Source: Camillea tinctor (taxonomy: Eukaryota; Ascomycota; Sordariomycetes; Xylariales; Xylariaceae). Taken from it: DNA of 64,000 bases. The notes beneath the pieces were generated by a model. That model was given only the letters and a program-made list of their open reading frames with translations. It was not told the DNA's origin and did no database searches. The position numbers were made by a program, and so were the translations under genes. Positions 32,958-44,425 of this stretch are shown here, in pieces (the stretch's first letter is position 1; the number at the start of each line of letters is the position of its first letter). The stretch is taken from contig MU394068.1 in assembly GCA_022578605.1 (NCBI GenBank), forward strand, positions 62,001 through 126,000, given 5' to 3'.

Positions 32958-35953
32958 TGGATAGGGCAGGCTTGCTTGCTTGCTTGGATGATCCTTCGAA
33001 CATGAATATGGTTTATGGGACTACGGCCTTAAATACTGGACTTATCTGCTGCCCTCGACCCCGAAGAACTTTAGAGCTCCGAGACATGTCATGGACTCAC
33101 CGTTTCATCCCAGCCTTGCATAGACTGAAGCCAAGCCCATCCCTCGGCCTTGTCAACGCTTGCCGCTTGGGCAGCCATCTGGAATGGAGGAGGGCAACGG
33201 CTCCGTTGACCCCAGTGGCTCCATTAGGAAGTTTAGAATACCCATTAACCATGTCCGCCTTCGGCGTAGGCATGTGGCTTGCTCTAGTCAGGTATTGATA
33301 CGCCATCTTGAGACTCGATCCCCATTCCCTTGAATCCTTGATTTCTAAAGATCATGTAAGGAAATAATGGGACTGAAGTAAGCTTGTGAAAGCCCCGGTC
33401 TCACGCATCGAAAATGGTACCTTTGATGGATGAATCCTCCAGCTTAGGCAAGTCCGTTGACGGGTTTGGGCTGGGGAGTGGATATGACATGGTTCAAAGT
33501 TGGCGAATGCCGTCCAAATAGTGATGTGATCGTATAGGTTAAGTAGCTACTACTGCCAGTGGTTTAACAGGGTCGGCCCGGCTCACTGACCCAAGTTGCC
33601 GCTACTGACGGAAAAATAGATCCGCAATACCTAGATCTAGGAAAGGATCCTTGGATGTTTCTGGCGAATACAGTAATGTAATCAGTCCGCAACACACATA
33701 ACCCCGCGCAACTGGGTAACAGGGCATGACCTGGACTACTGGCGTGCTCCACTTGTGATAGCAAGACGAAGCTGCAAGATACGGTAGATGACAACAAGGG
33801 GGGGGACTTGTAGCTCGCGAGCTCTTGCAGCGTGCCATGGATGTAACCACGGCTCTGGGAGGTAGCTAGCTGACCTCCCTCCCCTCCCCTGAGGAATCCC
33901 GGGGACCCTGATTCAACGAGCTCGCTTATACCAGATAGTGGTTCGATCAGTTAGCTAGCTAAGCTGCTTCCGAGCCTCGGCCATGAGTGATCGTCAAACC
34001 AATGGCCAATGTTCTCCCATTACATCACACTGCTGCATTGAATTCGTGGCTTGCGACGTATAAACAACCTTATTTTCTGCCGTTGGATCCATCAATATGC
34101 ATACAGAGGATCTGTTGATTGGGGGCTTATTGGGGCTCAGTTTCAGATCTGCTATAGAGATCGCTCGAATCGGCAGGTGTTAGACTAGTTAAGGCCTTGT
34201 CAAGGTCTCGTCAAAGTCTCGGTGAGCCCTATAGTACATACCGGCTACCAGATAGAATGCATACGAACTTGCATCGCGGGCTTGTCGATGTCACCCTCCA
34301 GAACGTTTAAGTTACATAATGAGCTGACAGGACTCTTGTAAAAAAGATGAACGGGATTACATTGCCCCCCCTTCCTCTCTCTCTCTCTCTCTCTCTTACA
34401 CACACTCATAAACGCCGCACTATCACATGAATATATCTCACTAGTTTGACGCTCTGGATTCATAACTAGCTAGCTATATGTAAATAAGTGACAGAATTCC
34501 ACGTAGATGTTTTACCTCCCATTTCTATGGGGCAGATGTTCCAAATATATTGCGCTAAAATAAACGCATGGGAGCCGGCGTCTCTTAGCTGGTGCTGAAA
34601 CCATTGCACTAGACGAAGATCATGCCTTAGCAACCTAAGGCTGAGAGAATGATTGCATCAGTCGTAGTGTGGAAAGGTTCCGAATGGAATTTGTTTTTTT
34701 CTTGCGTTATTATTATTTATTTTGCATGTACTGCAATGAACCCACGTGGATTTGACGAGAGAAGAGGGACCTGCTCTAAGCGCGTCTAGTATGCAATTCA
34801 TATGCAGTCAGGGGTTAGGGGAGGGAAAGGTAAATTTGATAGAGTTGTATTCAACAGTCAACTTTTCTTTTTACTAACCTACATGGAGACGGACAGTTTA
34901 GATAATCCTAGAAAGTCCAGTGCAGGTAGGCAAGAAGGAGGAAATAAAGAAAAAGGAAAACAATATAAATGAAAATAATATCACCCCCAGTCCAGGACTA
35001 AACCTCCTAGGGTAGGTTCGGAATACTTGGCATTGGTCTCGCTTCTGCCCATGCAGATGTAAACTATAGAACCACCGATGCGGGAAGCCAAAAACATGGG
35101 CGTCTAATTCCCAACTAGTCATCCCTACATGGCGCGCTTACTATCCCATCTATTCATTCTATATAACTACCTACTTACACGAGAAAAAGCGATGAGTCAG
35201 CTCATTAGACACTATTTCCAGCAGGTTCTTCATAGTAAGTTAATGACTTAGACTAATTATGAGCAGATCCTGACACAATCCTTTCTTTTTCTCTCAAATA
35301 GTTGTAGAAACTAGAATCTATCAAGGTCTCAGGGCTAGGACGGAAATCCAAGGTCTTCTAGAACGTTAGGAGCGTTACAACCACGCCCAGAATTCCGCGG
35401 TGCGTGTTTCCGAAAGAAGAGATGCCCGGCGACTTGTGGATATATACAGGGCTTCTCTAACGACAGGCAGGAATAAATCTCGTTTTCCCAGTGAGGAAAG
35501 CGAGTACACACAATTTACATTTTCGTGTTGTTGTTTTTCAATAACAGGTTATAGTCCCGCTTATACATCATTTTTTTCTCTCCCACCATCTCTTATACTC
35601 CTTAGCTTGTGACACATCATCCTTGACCTACCTAACCTAGTAACTTAGAAACTTACTAGATTAGTCCAATACACACCAATACACACCAATACATACATCA
35701 ATAACACACTCTTTGGGGAGAAGAAGGGGAAAAAAAAGAAGACTTCTTCCTCTTCCCTCCCTCACACACATATTCTCCCTCCCTCCTGTCCCCCCTCCCC
35801 TTCCTGCTGCAGTAATATTACATGGTGTCAGGTCACAAGATAGTGTGTCCAAGTCCAAGCCAACTCGTTCAAGAGAGAGGTCCTGGTCCTGAATCTCAAC
35901 TTCCGTTTGTGGGTTAACGACCACCACTTACAACCTACCAAGGAAAGACAACG
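32958..35953. other. 3 kb shared upstream region of divergent genes
   Basis: Lies between the adenylation-reductase gene (-) and the enoyl-CoA hydratase (+). No gene is recognised. It contains a CT microsatellite (about 34375-34396) and a tandem ACACCAAT repeat (about 35666-35690) in the hydratase leader region. Confidence 0.45.
33027..33035 (-). promoter_or_regulatory. TATA-like box of the adenylation-reductase gene
   Basis: TATTTAAGG on the minus strand, 70 nt before the ATG at 32957 and 115 nt before the ATG at 32912. It is compatible with either start. Confidence 0.4.
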
Positions 35954-37742
35954 ATGCAACAAGCCCAAGCACCAGCAGCAGGCGGGTCCACCACGGCCGC
36001 CCTAGCCCTCGCCCTTCCCTTACCGGATCTGGACGTCGGCGGCCTACAGACCCTGTCCGTATCTGCCGGTCCAGAACAACCTATAGACGCCGCGTCCAAT
36101 GATGTCAGAGTTGGCATCAACGAGGCCGAGGCTGTCGCCATCGTGCAACTCAACCGTCCCGCGAAGCGCAATGCCCTCACCCAGTCTATGATCAATCAGC
36201 TATGTGCGGTGCTCGCACGTCTTGATCACGATGAGACGGTGCGGGCTGTCGTTATCATGGGGACTCGCAAGGGAGCATTCTGCGGTTAGAGTTCTCTATT
36301 ACTATTCCCTCTTCTTGTTATTGTGTTTCTCCTTCTCCTCGATCCATCTCCTCTTGCTTGCTACACTACCTCTTCCTTTTTCTTCCCTCCCTCAACGCAC
36401 CCCCCCCCCCCCCCCCCCACATTATACAAAAAGCAATAGATCCATATTCTACTTCCCTTAGCTATGCATATATGTAGAGGCACTACTGGTATAGTGTAGG
36501 CTAACCTAACTCCATTCATCGTCTAGCTGGCGTCGACATTAGCGAGTTGACACGTCTTTCAGCCGCCGAGGCGCATCGGCAAAAGTTCCTAACGGACCTC
36601 AACGCAGCTTTTGACAACTTCTCGAAACCAGTGATAGCAGCTGTCGAGGGCCTAGCTGTAAGTGTTTTTCTCCTCTCCTCCACCGCCTCGACGATAATCA
36701 TCGCGCAATACATACGCTATACACGTGCATGCATATTTAAGTCATCATCATAAGTCACTAACACTGCAGGACTACTCTTAGCTCGGTGGTGGATTCGAAA
36801 TCGTGCTTGGTGTAAGTTGTTTGTTATTTTTTCTTTCTTTCTTCTCCCTTCTTCTTCTTCATCGTGGCTATCTAGTATCTCCCTCCCAACCTTCTCTCCC
36901 TCTCCACCCAAGGGTAACTTGTTCGGGAAGAGTCCAGAAAAAACAAGAACGCTATATCAGAACTAGAAGACTAGTTGAGCTTACCAAAACTCTGGGTCCC
37001 TCCCCTCAACTCTAGTGCGATATCATCTACGCCACGGAAAATGCCACGTTCGGCTTGCCTGAGGTGAGCATCGGGACAATCCCTGGTGCGGGGGGCACGC
37101 AGCGGCTCACCAGAGCGCTAGGGAAGTTCAAGGTACAGTAAACACCCAGACATACACCCACGCCCACACCTAGATCGGGATGCCGAATTCCCATTCCTTT
37201 GGAGGACATGAAAAAGAAAAGACGCGTCATGGGAAAGTGATTTTTATCTGTATTGGGCGCTGACTTAGATGATCTCTGTTTCGAAAAATTACTATAGGCT
37301 ATGGAACTCATCCTCGCCCGCCAGACTATCTCGGGCTCCGAGCTCGAGCGTCGTGGCCTCGTGAACAGGGTGTTCGGGCCAGCTGACGATGTTGTCGTCG
37401 AGGCTACCAAGCTCGCCGCGACCATCGCGGGATACTCACGGCCGGTGGTCAATATGGCAAAGCAGGCCGTGCTAGCCGGTACGGTTTGGGGTTTTTTTTT
37501 TTCCCTTTTCTTTTTCTGCTTTTCCCCTCTTCTCTTCTTCCCCTCTTTCTCTATCTAGGTCTTCCTTTTTTTTCACAAGCTAATTTAGCGGTTGTTTACG
37601 ACATACAGCGGAGAATAACCATCTCGAGGCGGGAATGGCGGCGGAGAAACTGCTGTACTACACCACTTTCTCCCTGGACGACTTCAAGGCCGGCACCGAA
37701 GCGTTCCTCGCCAAGAAGCAGCCCGAGTTTAAGCATTCCTGA
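35954..37742 (+). CDS. Enoyl-CoA hydratase/isomerase family protein, 307 aa, six exons
   Basis: Exons 35954-36284, 36527-36657, 36782-36811, 37016-37132, 37298-37478 and 37609-37742 join in phase; exon 3 is only 30 nt. The crotonase fold is complete: [17 protein letters not shown], the first oxyanion segment [26 protein letters not shown] with Glu160, [20 protein letters not shown] with Glu180, and AMELILARQ. The two glutamates are 20 residues apart, as in the mitochondrial hydratase (E144/E164), so hydration of 2-trans-enoyl-CoA in beta-oxidation or branched amino-acid breakdown is the likely reaction. The first 55 residues are Ala/Pro/Leu-rich with no family match and little positive charge, so mitochondrial targeting is uncertain. 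The C-terminus KHS is not a standard PTS1. Introns are long and homopolymer-rich, including a run of about 19 C in intron 1. Confidence 0.92.
36400..36418 (+). repeat. Poly-C run in intron 1 of the hydratase gene
   Basis: Nineteen consecutive C, about 110 nt before the exon 2 acceptor. The true length may be affected by sequencing. Confidence 0.8.
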
Positions 37743-40700
37743 GCAGCATGATCACAATCCCCGTTACCATACGGATGGACCCTACTTAGCAATGTATGAA
37801 ATATATATTTATATGGAGAATACCTACTTAAAGTGAAATAAAATACGAAAAACAGATTATGATCATGATACGAGTTACGGAGTTTGATTCTAGATTTCTT
37901 CTTTTCTCCATATGGCAATATATTATGTGTCTGTGTCCCCGGATTCGAACCCCTGTAAATGTTTCTCTTTTTTTTTTCCTTTTTAAAATGAAAGGAGATG
38001 GAGAGAAGGAAAAGACAATAATTACAAATCCCATACAAATTCGGCCCCCCATTCCTTTTCGGGCCATTCGGAGAGTTTTCGCGCCCCCGAGTTGCTCCTT
38101 GTCAGGGTTCGAGTTCCAGGAAAAATAAATATCGTCGTATTTTACAACGTCAAAATCCTTCCGCCGACGACAACCAAAAGACAAGCTAAGCGCGAAGGGT
38201 AGATCTCGTCAACCCGTCATCGGCGGATAGCGGAAAGGACGTGACATGGGATGAGAGGAGGTATTACATGTCATTTATTTTATTTTATATACCTAGGTAA
38301 TTACTTTTTTTTTGATGCATTCCTTCTAACCTGGAGGTGATCATGTAAGTCGTTGAATATACGATGTGTATAGGTACCTAGGTGTATATATTTAAATTTT
38401 CAGCTTCTATATGACGACGATGCTCATTAGTGACAAATGATATAGGATTTACGACATGTCTCCCTCTGTTTCGGGACCGTAGTATAGATGCCTTTCTTTT
38501 CTTACCACCCCGTTCTCACTGTTGTACAACCAATTCCTTCTATACGATGATGGCTCAATTCCTTCAACTTTGTGCATGTCGTCACTTGAACACGACGACA
38601 CCGTCAACTCGACAGTTTCACGACAGTGGATATTTTTGGTTTCCTGAATAGACATTGATTTCGAGGCCTTTCACTACCAAATGCTTTCGGGTCCTTACGA
38701 AGAGCGTCTAGTCTGTTTTCCATGGACGGATTATAACAAGTCTAAACTCGTATAGTCGTTCGCATTAGTCTCCCGCCCTTACGATTCAAGGATGCAAGTA
38801 ATCACGAACCACAAACTCTTCTTTTCCCCTCGCATACTAGGTACTTACAGTAATCCATCGTGAGTATTCCCGACATAAAAACGACGGTAACTAAATTTTT
38901 TTTTCCTCTCCGACGCGCAGGCATAGTTCTTCTGTATTCATCGGATGACATATGCGCCAAAGCAAGTTTATGGAGACTTTCCCCTCACTTCATGATTCAT
39001 GGCATGTAGTAGTATCAAATTCTCGCGAATGTTAGTTTATCTTTGACTTTTTCCTTTTTATCTGGCGGTGAGTATAGAAACAAAAATCGTCGGTGGTTGG
39101 AGGGTCGACAATACATGTTAGGTTATAAGTCGACTGGCTAAACATGTGCTATAAGAGACTAGTAGGGTATGTAGCTATTTTGACAACACGACGCTAACTA
39201 GGTTTAGTTGGTTTTGAGTCTATTCACATCACATACGCTCGTGCTAGAGAAAAAGACGGTAGTAGCTAACTTAGTAGTATAGCCTCATTTTTCTCTCCTC
39301 TCTTTAGCTCCAGGTTAGACTTTTTTCTTTCCCCATCGTGAAAACTCCAAAAAGAGAAAAGAAAAAAACCACTTTTTTTCCTTTGCAAAGTTCTTCTTGC
39401 TCCCCCGCCTCTTCTCTCTTCCCCTCTCAGTCCCCACCGTTCTTGACCACACTCCTCTTTGCCATGAACTGATTCACCTGTCCGTGCGCACACACACCTT
39501 ACCTTACCTTACCCCTCCCTACGACGAAGTTATCATCTGTCGTTTTTTTCTCCCTCCAGTGATACCATAGCGTATCTCCCATGCCCGGAATGATTCCGTC
39601 TTATCTGACCAACTTGGGAAGTAGAGTTATGATCTTCCGAGCCACGCCCGGTTTGGTTCTTGCACAGGATGCATGATCCAAGAGAAGGTTAGGTCTTTGG
39701 TGGTTGGCTGGCTGGCTGGCTGGCTAGCTTATGGGTATGCACACTGCAAGTCCCTTCCGAAGTGCCGAGAGGAACGAAGAAGAAAACGTGTATCGTACAC
39801 CGGTAGTTGAAGCGCCGTCGATGTGTACTTGATGATAACGAAGTGGGCTGGGCTGTGAGGGGTATGCCGGTACTATCTAGGTAGATATGTACATACAAAA
39901 GACGAACCCAGACGATCGTGAAGGCCCCCGCAGGACCAAACCCACTAGCCGCTGGTCTAAGAGACGTTCCGGACCACTGGGTCGGGGCAGGGTCCGCTGA
40001 AGCGGAGCTTTTGCCTGCAGATCAATGGGGGGGGTTCGGCGACGAGCTGATTGAGTGGGTGGGGGGAGTTTGCACAAAGCATACCTACATACTCAACTAC
40101 AACGAAGAGACATCTCAAGCCCTGTGAGCAGATGGAGATGAGAAGGGGAAAAAGTAAAGGTCACGAGAAAGTCCTAGGTTCTCATTCAGATCCATGACAG
40201 AGAGGTCCCCGCCAATGGTTAACACCAGGCCAATACCGGCGATATTCGAGATTCCCTGTCTGGACATCACCACTTGTACCCCGAGACACATTACGCAAGT
40301 CGATATACTTACTGATTACCTATCAATGGATAGAAAGCGTGTGAATGGATGGTGAGCTTCATCTTGGCTAGGCTAGAGCTCCTGAGACCGGAGGAGTTGG
40401 GGATGCCGATCGGATCGCCCTGTCGTGGCCAGCTATCAGAGGTCAGGAGGGAGATAAAAGAAAAGAGTGAGAGATAGAAGGATAGGATAGGTTTGAGATG
40501 TATGGCTAGTAATATTTCTGATGACTGAACTGAAAATCAAGACAGCAAAAGATTCCCATTCTTTATTCCCATCGAGACTCTTTCCCCACATGTTCACGAT
40601 GTCTTGCTCATCCAGAGATGCGATCATCCTTTAACCAGCCAGATTAGCGTGGTATAAACCGACGATTGTGGCTGCTGATGCCCCAAGTGCTGACTTATCG

Positions 40701-41869
40701 TTCAAGAATCACCCCATGTTTCATTTAATTTCCTTTTCTTCTTTCGATTCTATTTTCCTTCTTCTTTAATTACTTGCATTTCCACTAGAACGCTGTCAGA
40801 ACGATAGGGTCGAAACATGTATCACCGTTTTATGTACTGTCATGGGGCCGAGATGGCTTTAGTTTGAGACCTGTCTACCCGCATACTATATACCCGGGGA
40901 GAAGAATCCGGGAACGGATGGGAAGAGTAGTTCGTACATATCACATTCGTTCTTTTGTGTATCAAGTCTGCGTAGCTGCCCAACTGAGTGAGCCTCATTA
41001 CTGATTTAAAGGGGCGTGTTTGAGGCGAATGTTCTACCCTATATCACCTAAAGCCAATATAATGTCTATCGGTGAGATTTTAGATGTCTCATTCATAACT
41101 CTATGCCAACTACCTAGTTAACTTATTCCCTGGTCGTACATACAATCTGATATATCACAATATCGCCTTCAATTTCCTCTCACTTTGGTTCAGCATCAGA
41201 GCACCTGAAGATTTAAACCCCCCAGAATCCATCCTTGTCTCAGTTACATATGCACACTAGTAGCCATTAACTCCTATTGGCTTCCACCTACTTGGGTCAT
41301 CTTCCTTGTTACCCGACTCCCCCTTCCCGCAACTATCGTGACGGACCGACCTATGTTGTCAATGTCTCTCACTGCCCACAACCCGAGTTCCGAGAAAGAG
41401 ATAGAGAGAGATAGTGAGGGAGAGAGACAGGCCGGCAAGCCCATAATCACCATTACTATCCTCATAGCCTGCCAATCATGTGTAATTATATTGTTAAATA
41501 GAGAAGGTTTCAGTAGCCCAAGGAAGAAGCAATTCTGAAGTGGCGAACCTGTCCCGCTTCCCTCCCTTCCAGAGGGAGGCCTTCCCCTTCTTTGCTTTTT
41601 TTTTTCTTTCTGTGTATCTTTCACCCTGTGCAAATCAAATCGATCTTGCATATCTTTAATCCGATCCGCCCATACCATCGGGAAAGTTAGCGTTGTCTTA
41701 AAAGAAAAATATGCTCCGACGAAGGTGGGAGGCCTTTTGACATCTGACTACCTGCAGTGCAGCTCCAATCCGGCAAGGCGCACAGATTGACTTACAATCG
41801 CGAAACGCTACAACCGCGGAAATCATTCACACGCAAAAGGAAAAGACGCAAGTATCACTACGATTCTCG
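37743..41869. other. 4.1 kb gene-poor region
   Basis: No supported gene. Open frames are short, have AT-rich codons and no domain. It contains a perfect TACCTAGGTA (38290-38299), a TAGGTACCTAGGT word near 38371, and a GGCT tandem repeat (about 39704-39726). Two GGTTCGA-type B-box-like words near 37950 and 38095 do not fold into tRNAs. Confidence 0.45.
39704..39726 (+). repeat. GGCT tandem repeat
   Basis: About five GGCT units in intergenic DNA. Confidence 0.7.
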
Positions 41870-42652
41870 TCAATGACGTGAGCATCTCACATTGGTGCTA
41901 CGAGAAGAGCCCACACATACCTTGGGATCGTGTATATCCTCCCGCGTCCTCATGTAGAACAGGGGTGGCGGCTTATCTGTATCGTCAGGAGACTCGCTCA
42001 GGAGCTTCTCGATCTTGTGCTGATCCCACGCCTGCCGGTAGATGTTCTTGGGCTCGCGCGCTTCGACGGCTCGCGTCAGCGGCGACCAGTCGATCTCGCT
42101 CGGGGACCTGCGGAACAGCGGGCCCCAGTCCTCGTAGGGCCTGAGGTTTGGCGGGATGTTGCTGTTGACGGGGAGGGTGCGGTCGCGCCAGGGGGCCACG
42201 ACGACGACGCTGCGCAGGGCGGGGCAGTGCTGCTTGAGCAGCCTGGCCGTCTCGTACTGGAGCCAGTAGTCGCCCGCGTTGACGACGAGGTGCCGAGCGT
42301 GGGCCAGGAGCCCGTGGCTGAGGACGTCCTTCAGCAGGCCCAGATCGTGCTCTATGTCCCGCACGATGAAGAGGTGGCGGTCAAAGCAGATCCATCCCAG
42401 GAACATCTGGCCCTCGCGCCACCGTGTCGACCACCGGGCCTCGACCTTGGTGTGTGTGAGCTTCATGACTTCGCGAGCTTCACGGCAGGATTGGCCCACG
42501 GCGAGGTGCACCTGGCCCACGCACCTAACGCTTCGACCTACCCGTTTGAAGCTAGTGACGGACCACGGCTGCGTGAGAGCAGTTCGCCAGATCTGGTGCC
42601 GCAGTTCAGGTGGCAGGCGCGGGAATAATGGAAACTCCTCAGCCGTCACCAT
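41870..42652 (-). CDS. 2EXR-domain protein of unknown function, about 260 aa
   Basis: Starts at ATG 42652. Residues 7-27 (FPLFPRLPPELRHQIWRTAL) are a clear 2EXR motif, a fungal-expanded domain resembling an F-box, and GQSCREAREVM corresponds to the later CRESR-type motif. The rest is a GC-rich, globular-looking sequence with no signal peptide. The 3' end is ambiguous. Reading on gives a stop at 41870 (260 aa); a GTATGTG donor directly after codon 244 and an acceptor before 41807 would instead give a final exon 41807-41748 and 263 aa, also in phase. Lineage-expanded 2EXR genes are often unconserved in position. Function unknown. Confidence 0.75.
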   Translation of the reverse strand: MVTAEEFPLFPRLPPELRHQIWRTALTQPWSVTSFKRVGRSVRCVGQVHLAVGQSCREAREVMKLTHTKVEARWSTRWREGQMFLGWICFDRHLFIVRDIEHDLGLLKDVLSHGLLAHARHLVVNAGDYWLQYETARLLKQHCPALRSVVVVAPWRDRTLPVNSNIPPNLRPYEDWGPLFRRSPSEIDWSPLTRAVEAREPKNIYRQAWDQHKIEKLLSESPDDTDKPPPLFYMRTREDIHDPKVCVGSSRSTNVRCSRH

Positions 42653-44425
42653 CGTATGTACTGTCGTTGCCCTGGGTAGCGGTAGCGGCGTATCTGCGAG
42701 AAGTGAGGGGCGATAGATGGAAACTGAGAATAGAAATGGGGTAGACTGACGATTTCTTGCATGCTCTAGACAGTTTAGTGTAGGTGGACGAGGAGAGCTG
42801 GTTGTCGATCTACCTGCTACGGTATAAGTTTAGCCATAAGTTGTCGAAATCCACTTTTTCCCTCCGGGTTTAAACCAATGGGTATAATTCTTTTCAAAAT
42901 CTACCGGCGTTTATTTTAGACGTCGAGGTAGATACGTGAGGAGAAGGTCGGTTCTTTAGCGAATAAGCTGTTCTATCCTTGTGAACAACTAAGTTCTCAA
43001 GACTCAAGTGCTAACCTGTAACCTACATCTTCACGATAACTACTAGTTGTAGTAGTCTCTTCGTTGTACATAAAATTGTTAACACTAACAGTCTTTTGCT
43101 GCATCTGATAGAGACCGTCGTATGTATCGTCTTAATAGTCTGTTGACAGTTTGACGCTAATATAATCCGGTTAGAGTCTGTTCGTTTCTTCAGCACTCCG
43201 ATTCTTGCCTACCACACCGCCTGAATCATCCACCAGCTGAAGTAGGCCTCCGACATGGGGGGGTAAACAGCTGGGTTTGTGTATTGGACTACGCCGCTCT
43301 CAACTTGTACAGCTACAGATATTAGAGAAAAAAATATTGAAGAAATGAAAATTCATCACCACTACAGCTCACAGGATTCGATGCAAGCATGCCTAAGTTT
43401 ATGACATCGGTCTTATACCATGCATTAAACCATCGATAGTTTCAACACTAACGTTTTGTTAGTCGTTGTCCCATGAGTGTGAAGTCCGCTTGGTGACAAT
43501 TCCGTTACGGCGTATTCTCCGAAAGACTCTATACCGACATGACTCCCCGCACGGAAAAGTCTGAGGGGCCCATTGCTGTCAACGGGCAACGAAGTGAAAA
43601 TGCGGTGGTTGAATGGGATATGACGTACCTGAAGACCTTCATCGTGAACGTTAGCAAACAATTGAATCTGATGAGAAAACATTCTTCACCGCTACCAGGG
43701 TTTGTGGAATGAGAAGATAACGATGACGGGTGGGAGGTATTTGTTACTAGATATTAACTTGAGAGACTTGTAAAACAGAATGAATGCAAGTAATTCGTGA
43801 GGTAATATGTCATATAGTGTTGGTCCTTGGACTCTGCGACAGGTATTTCCTGGTTGATGAGGATGAGATGCTACGATTCCATGTTGAGAAAATCTCCTAT
43901 CATAGTTGTTCTTTCTCAGTCACAACATGAAGACAAACATATGGTTTTGACATTTTCCTATGCGTAGCCTTTAAAAATCATACGAATAAATTATTACTTG
44001 GGAATCCAGTATCTACTCTAGAAGTAAATCTAGCGAACAGCTACGAGGAGCTGAAAGTATATATCATGATAGGACTTCATGCACAGAAAGTCGCTCAGCC
44101 AAAAGCTTCAGGGTAAGTGGTTAAACATCAGATAGTGTATCCCTATGAAGTGCTAGTATTCAACGCCAGCGCTGGCTCTCGTCTTATTTCTTTTGTGTAT
44201 ATACCGTAAAACAACTCGCCTTTAACCCTAAAGTGCGAAGAAGAAAAAGTAAAAAACATAATATACAACGAACGTTAATCACTGTCCCCCCTTTTCCCGT
44301 TCCCTCCTTAGCCATTTACGAACAGCCAAACAAGAAAGTAAACGTCTACCGCCCACCCCTTTGGGTATATCCATCTATCCCCTCTCGCCCAAAACTACGT
44401 GCCGTCCGTCCCCTGAACCTTTGAT
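42653..44425. other. Intergenic
   Basis: AT-rich spacer between the 2EXR gene and the IDO-reductase fusion. No gene, RNA or repeat is supported. Confidence 0.5.

Noticed and set aside
34375..34396. CT repeat considered as a CRISPR- or satellite-like array
   Set aside because: A simple dinucleotide microsatellite; no spaced repeats occur anywhere in the window.
37935..37965. B-box-like GGGGTTCGAATCC on the minus strand
   Set aside because: The flanks form only two base pairs of a T-arm and no D or anticodon arm precedes it, so it is not a tRNA.
41748..41807. Possible last exon of the 2EXR gene
   Set aside because: In phase and with a good donor, but the branch site is weak and the unspliced frame ends after a similar length, so it is noted only as an alternative.
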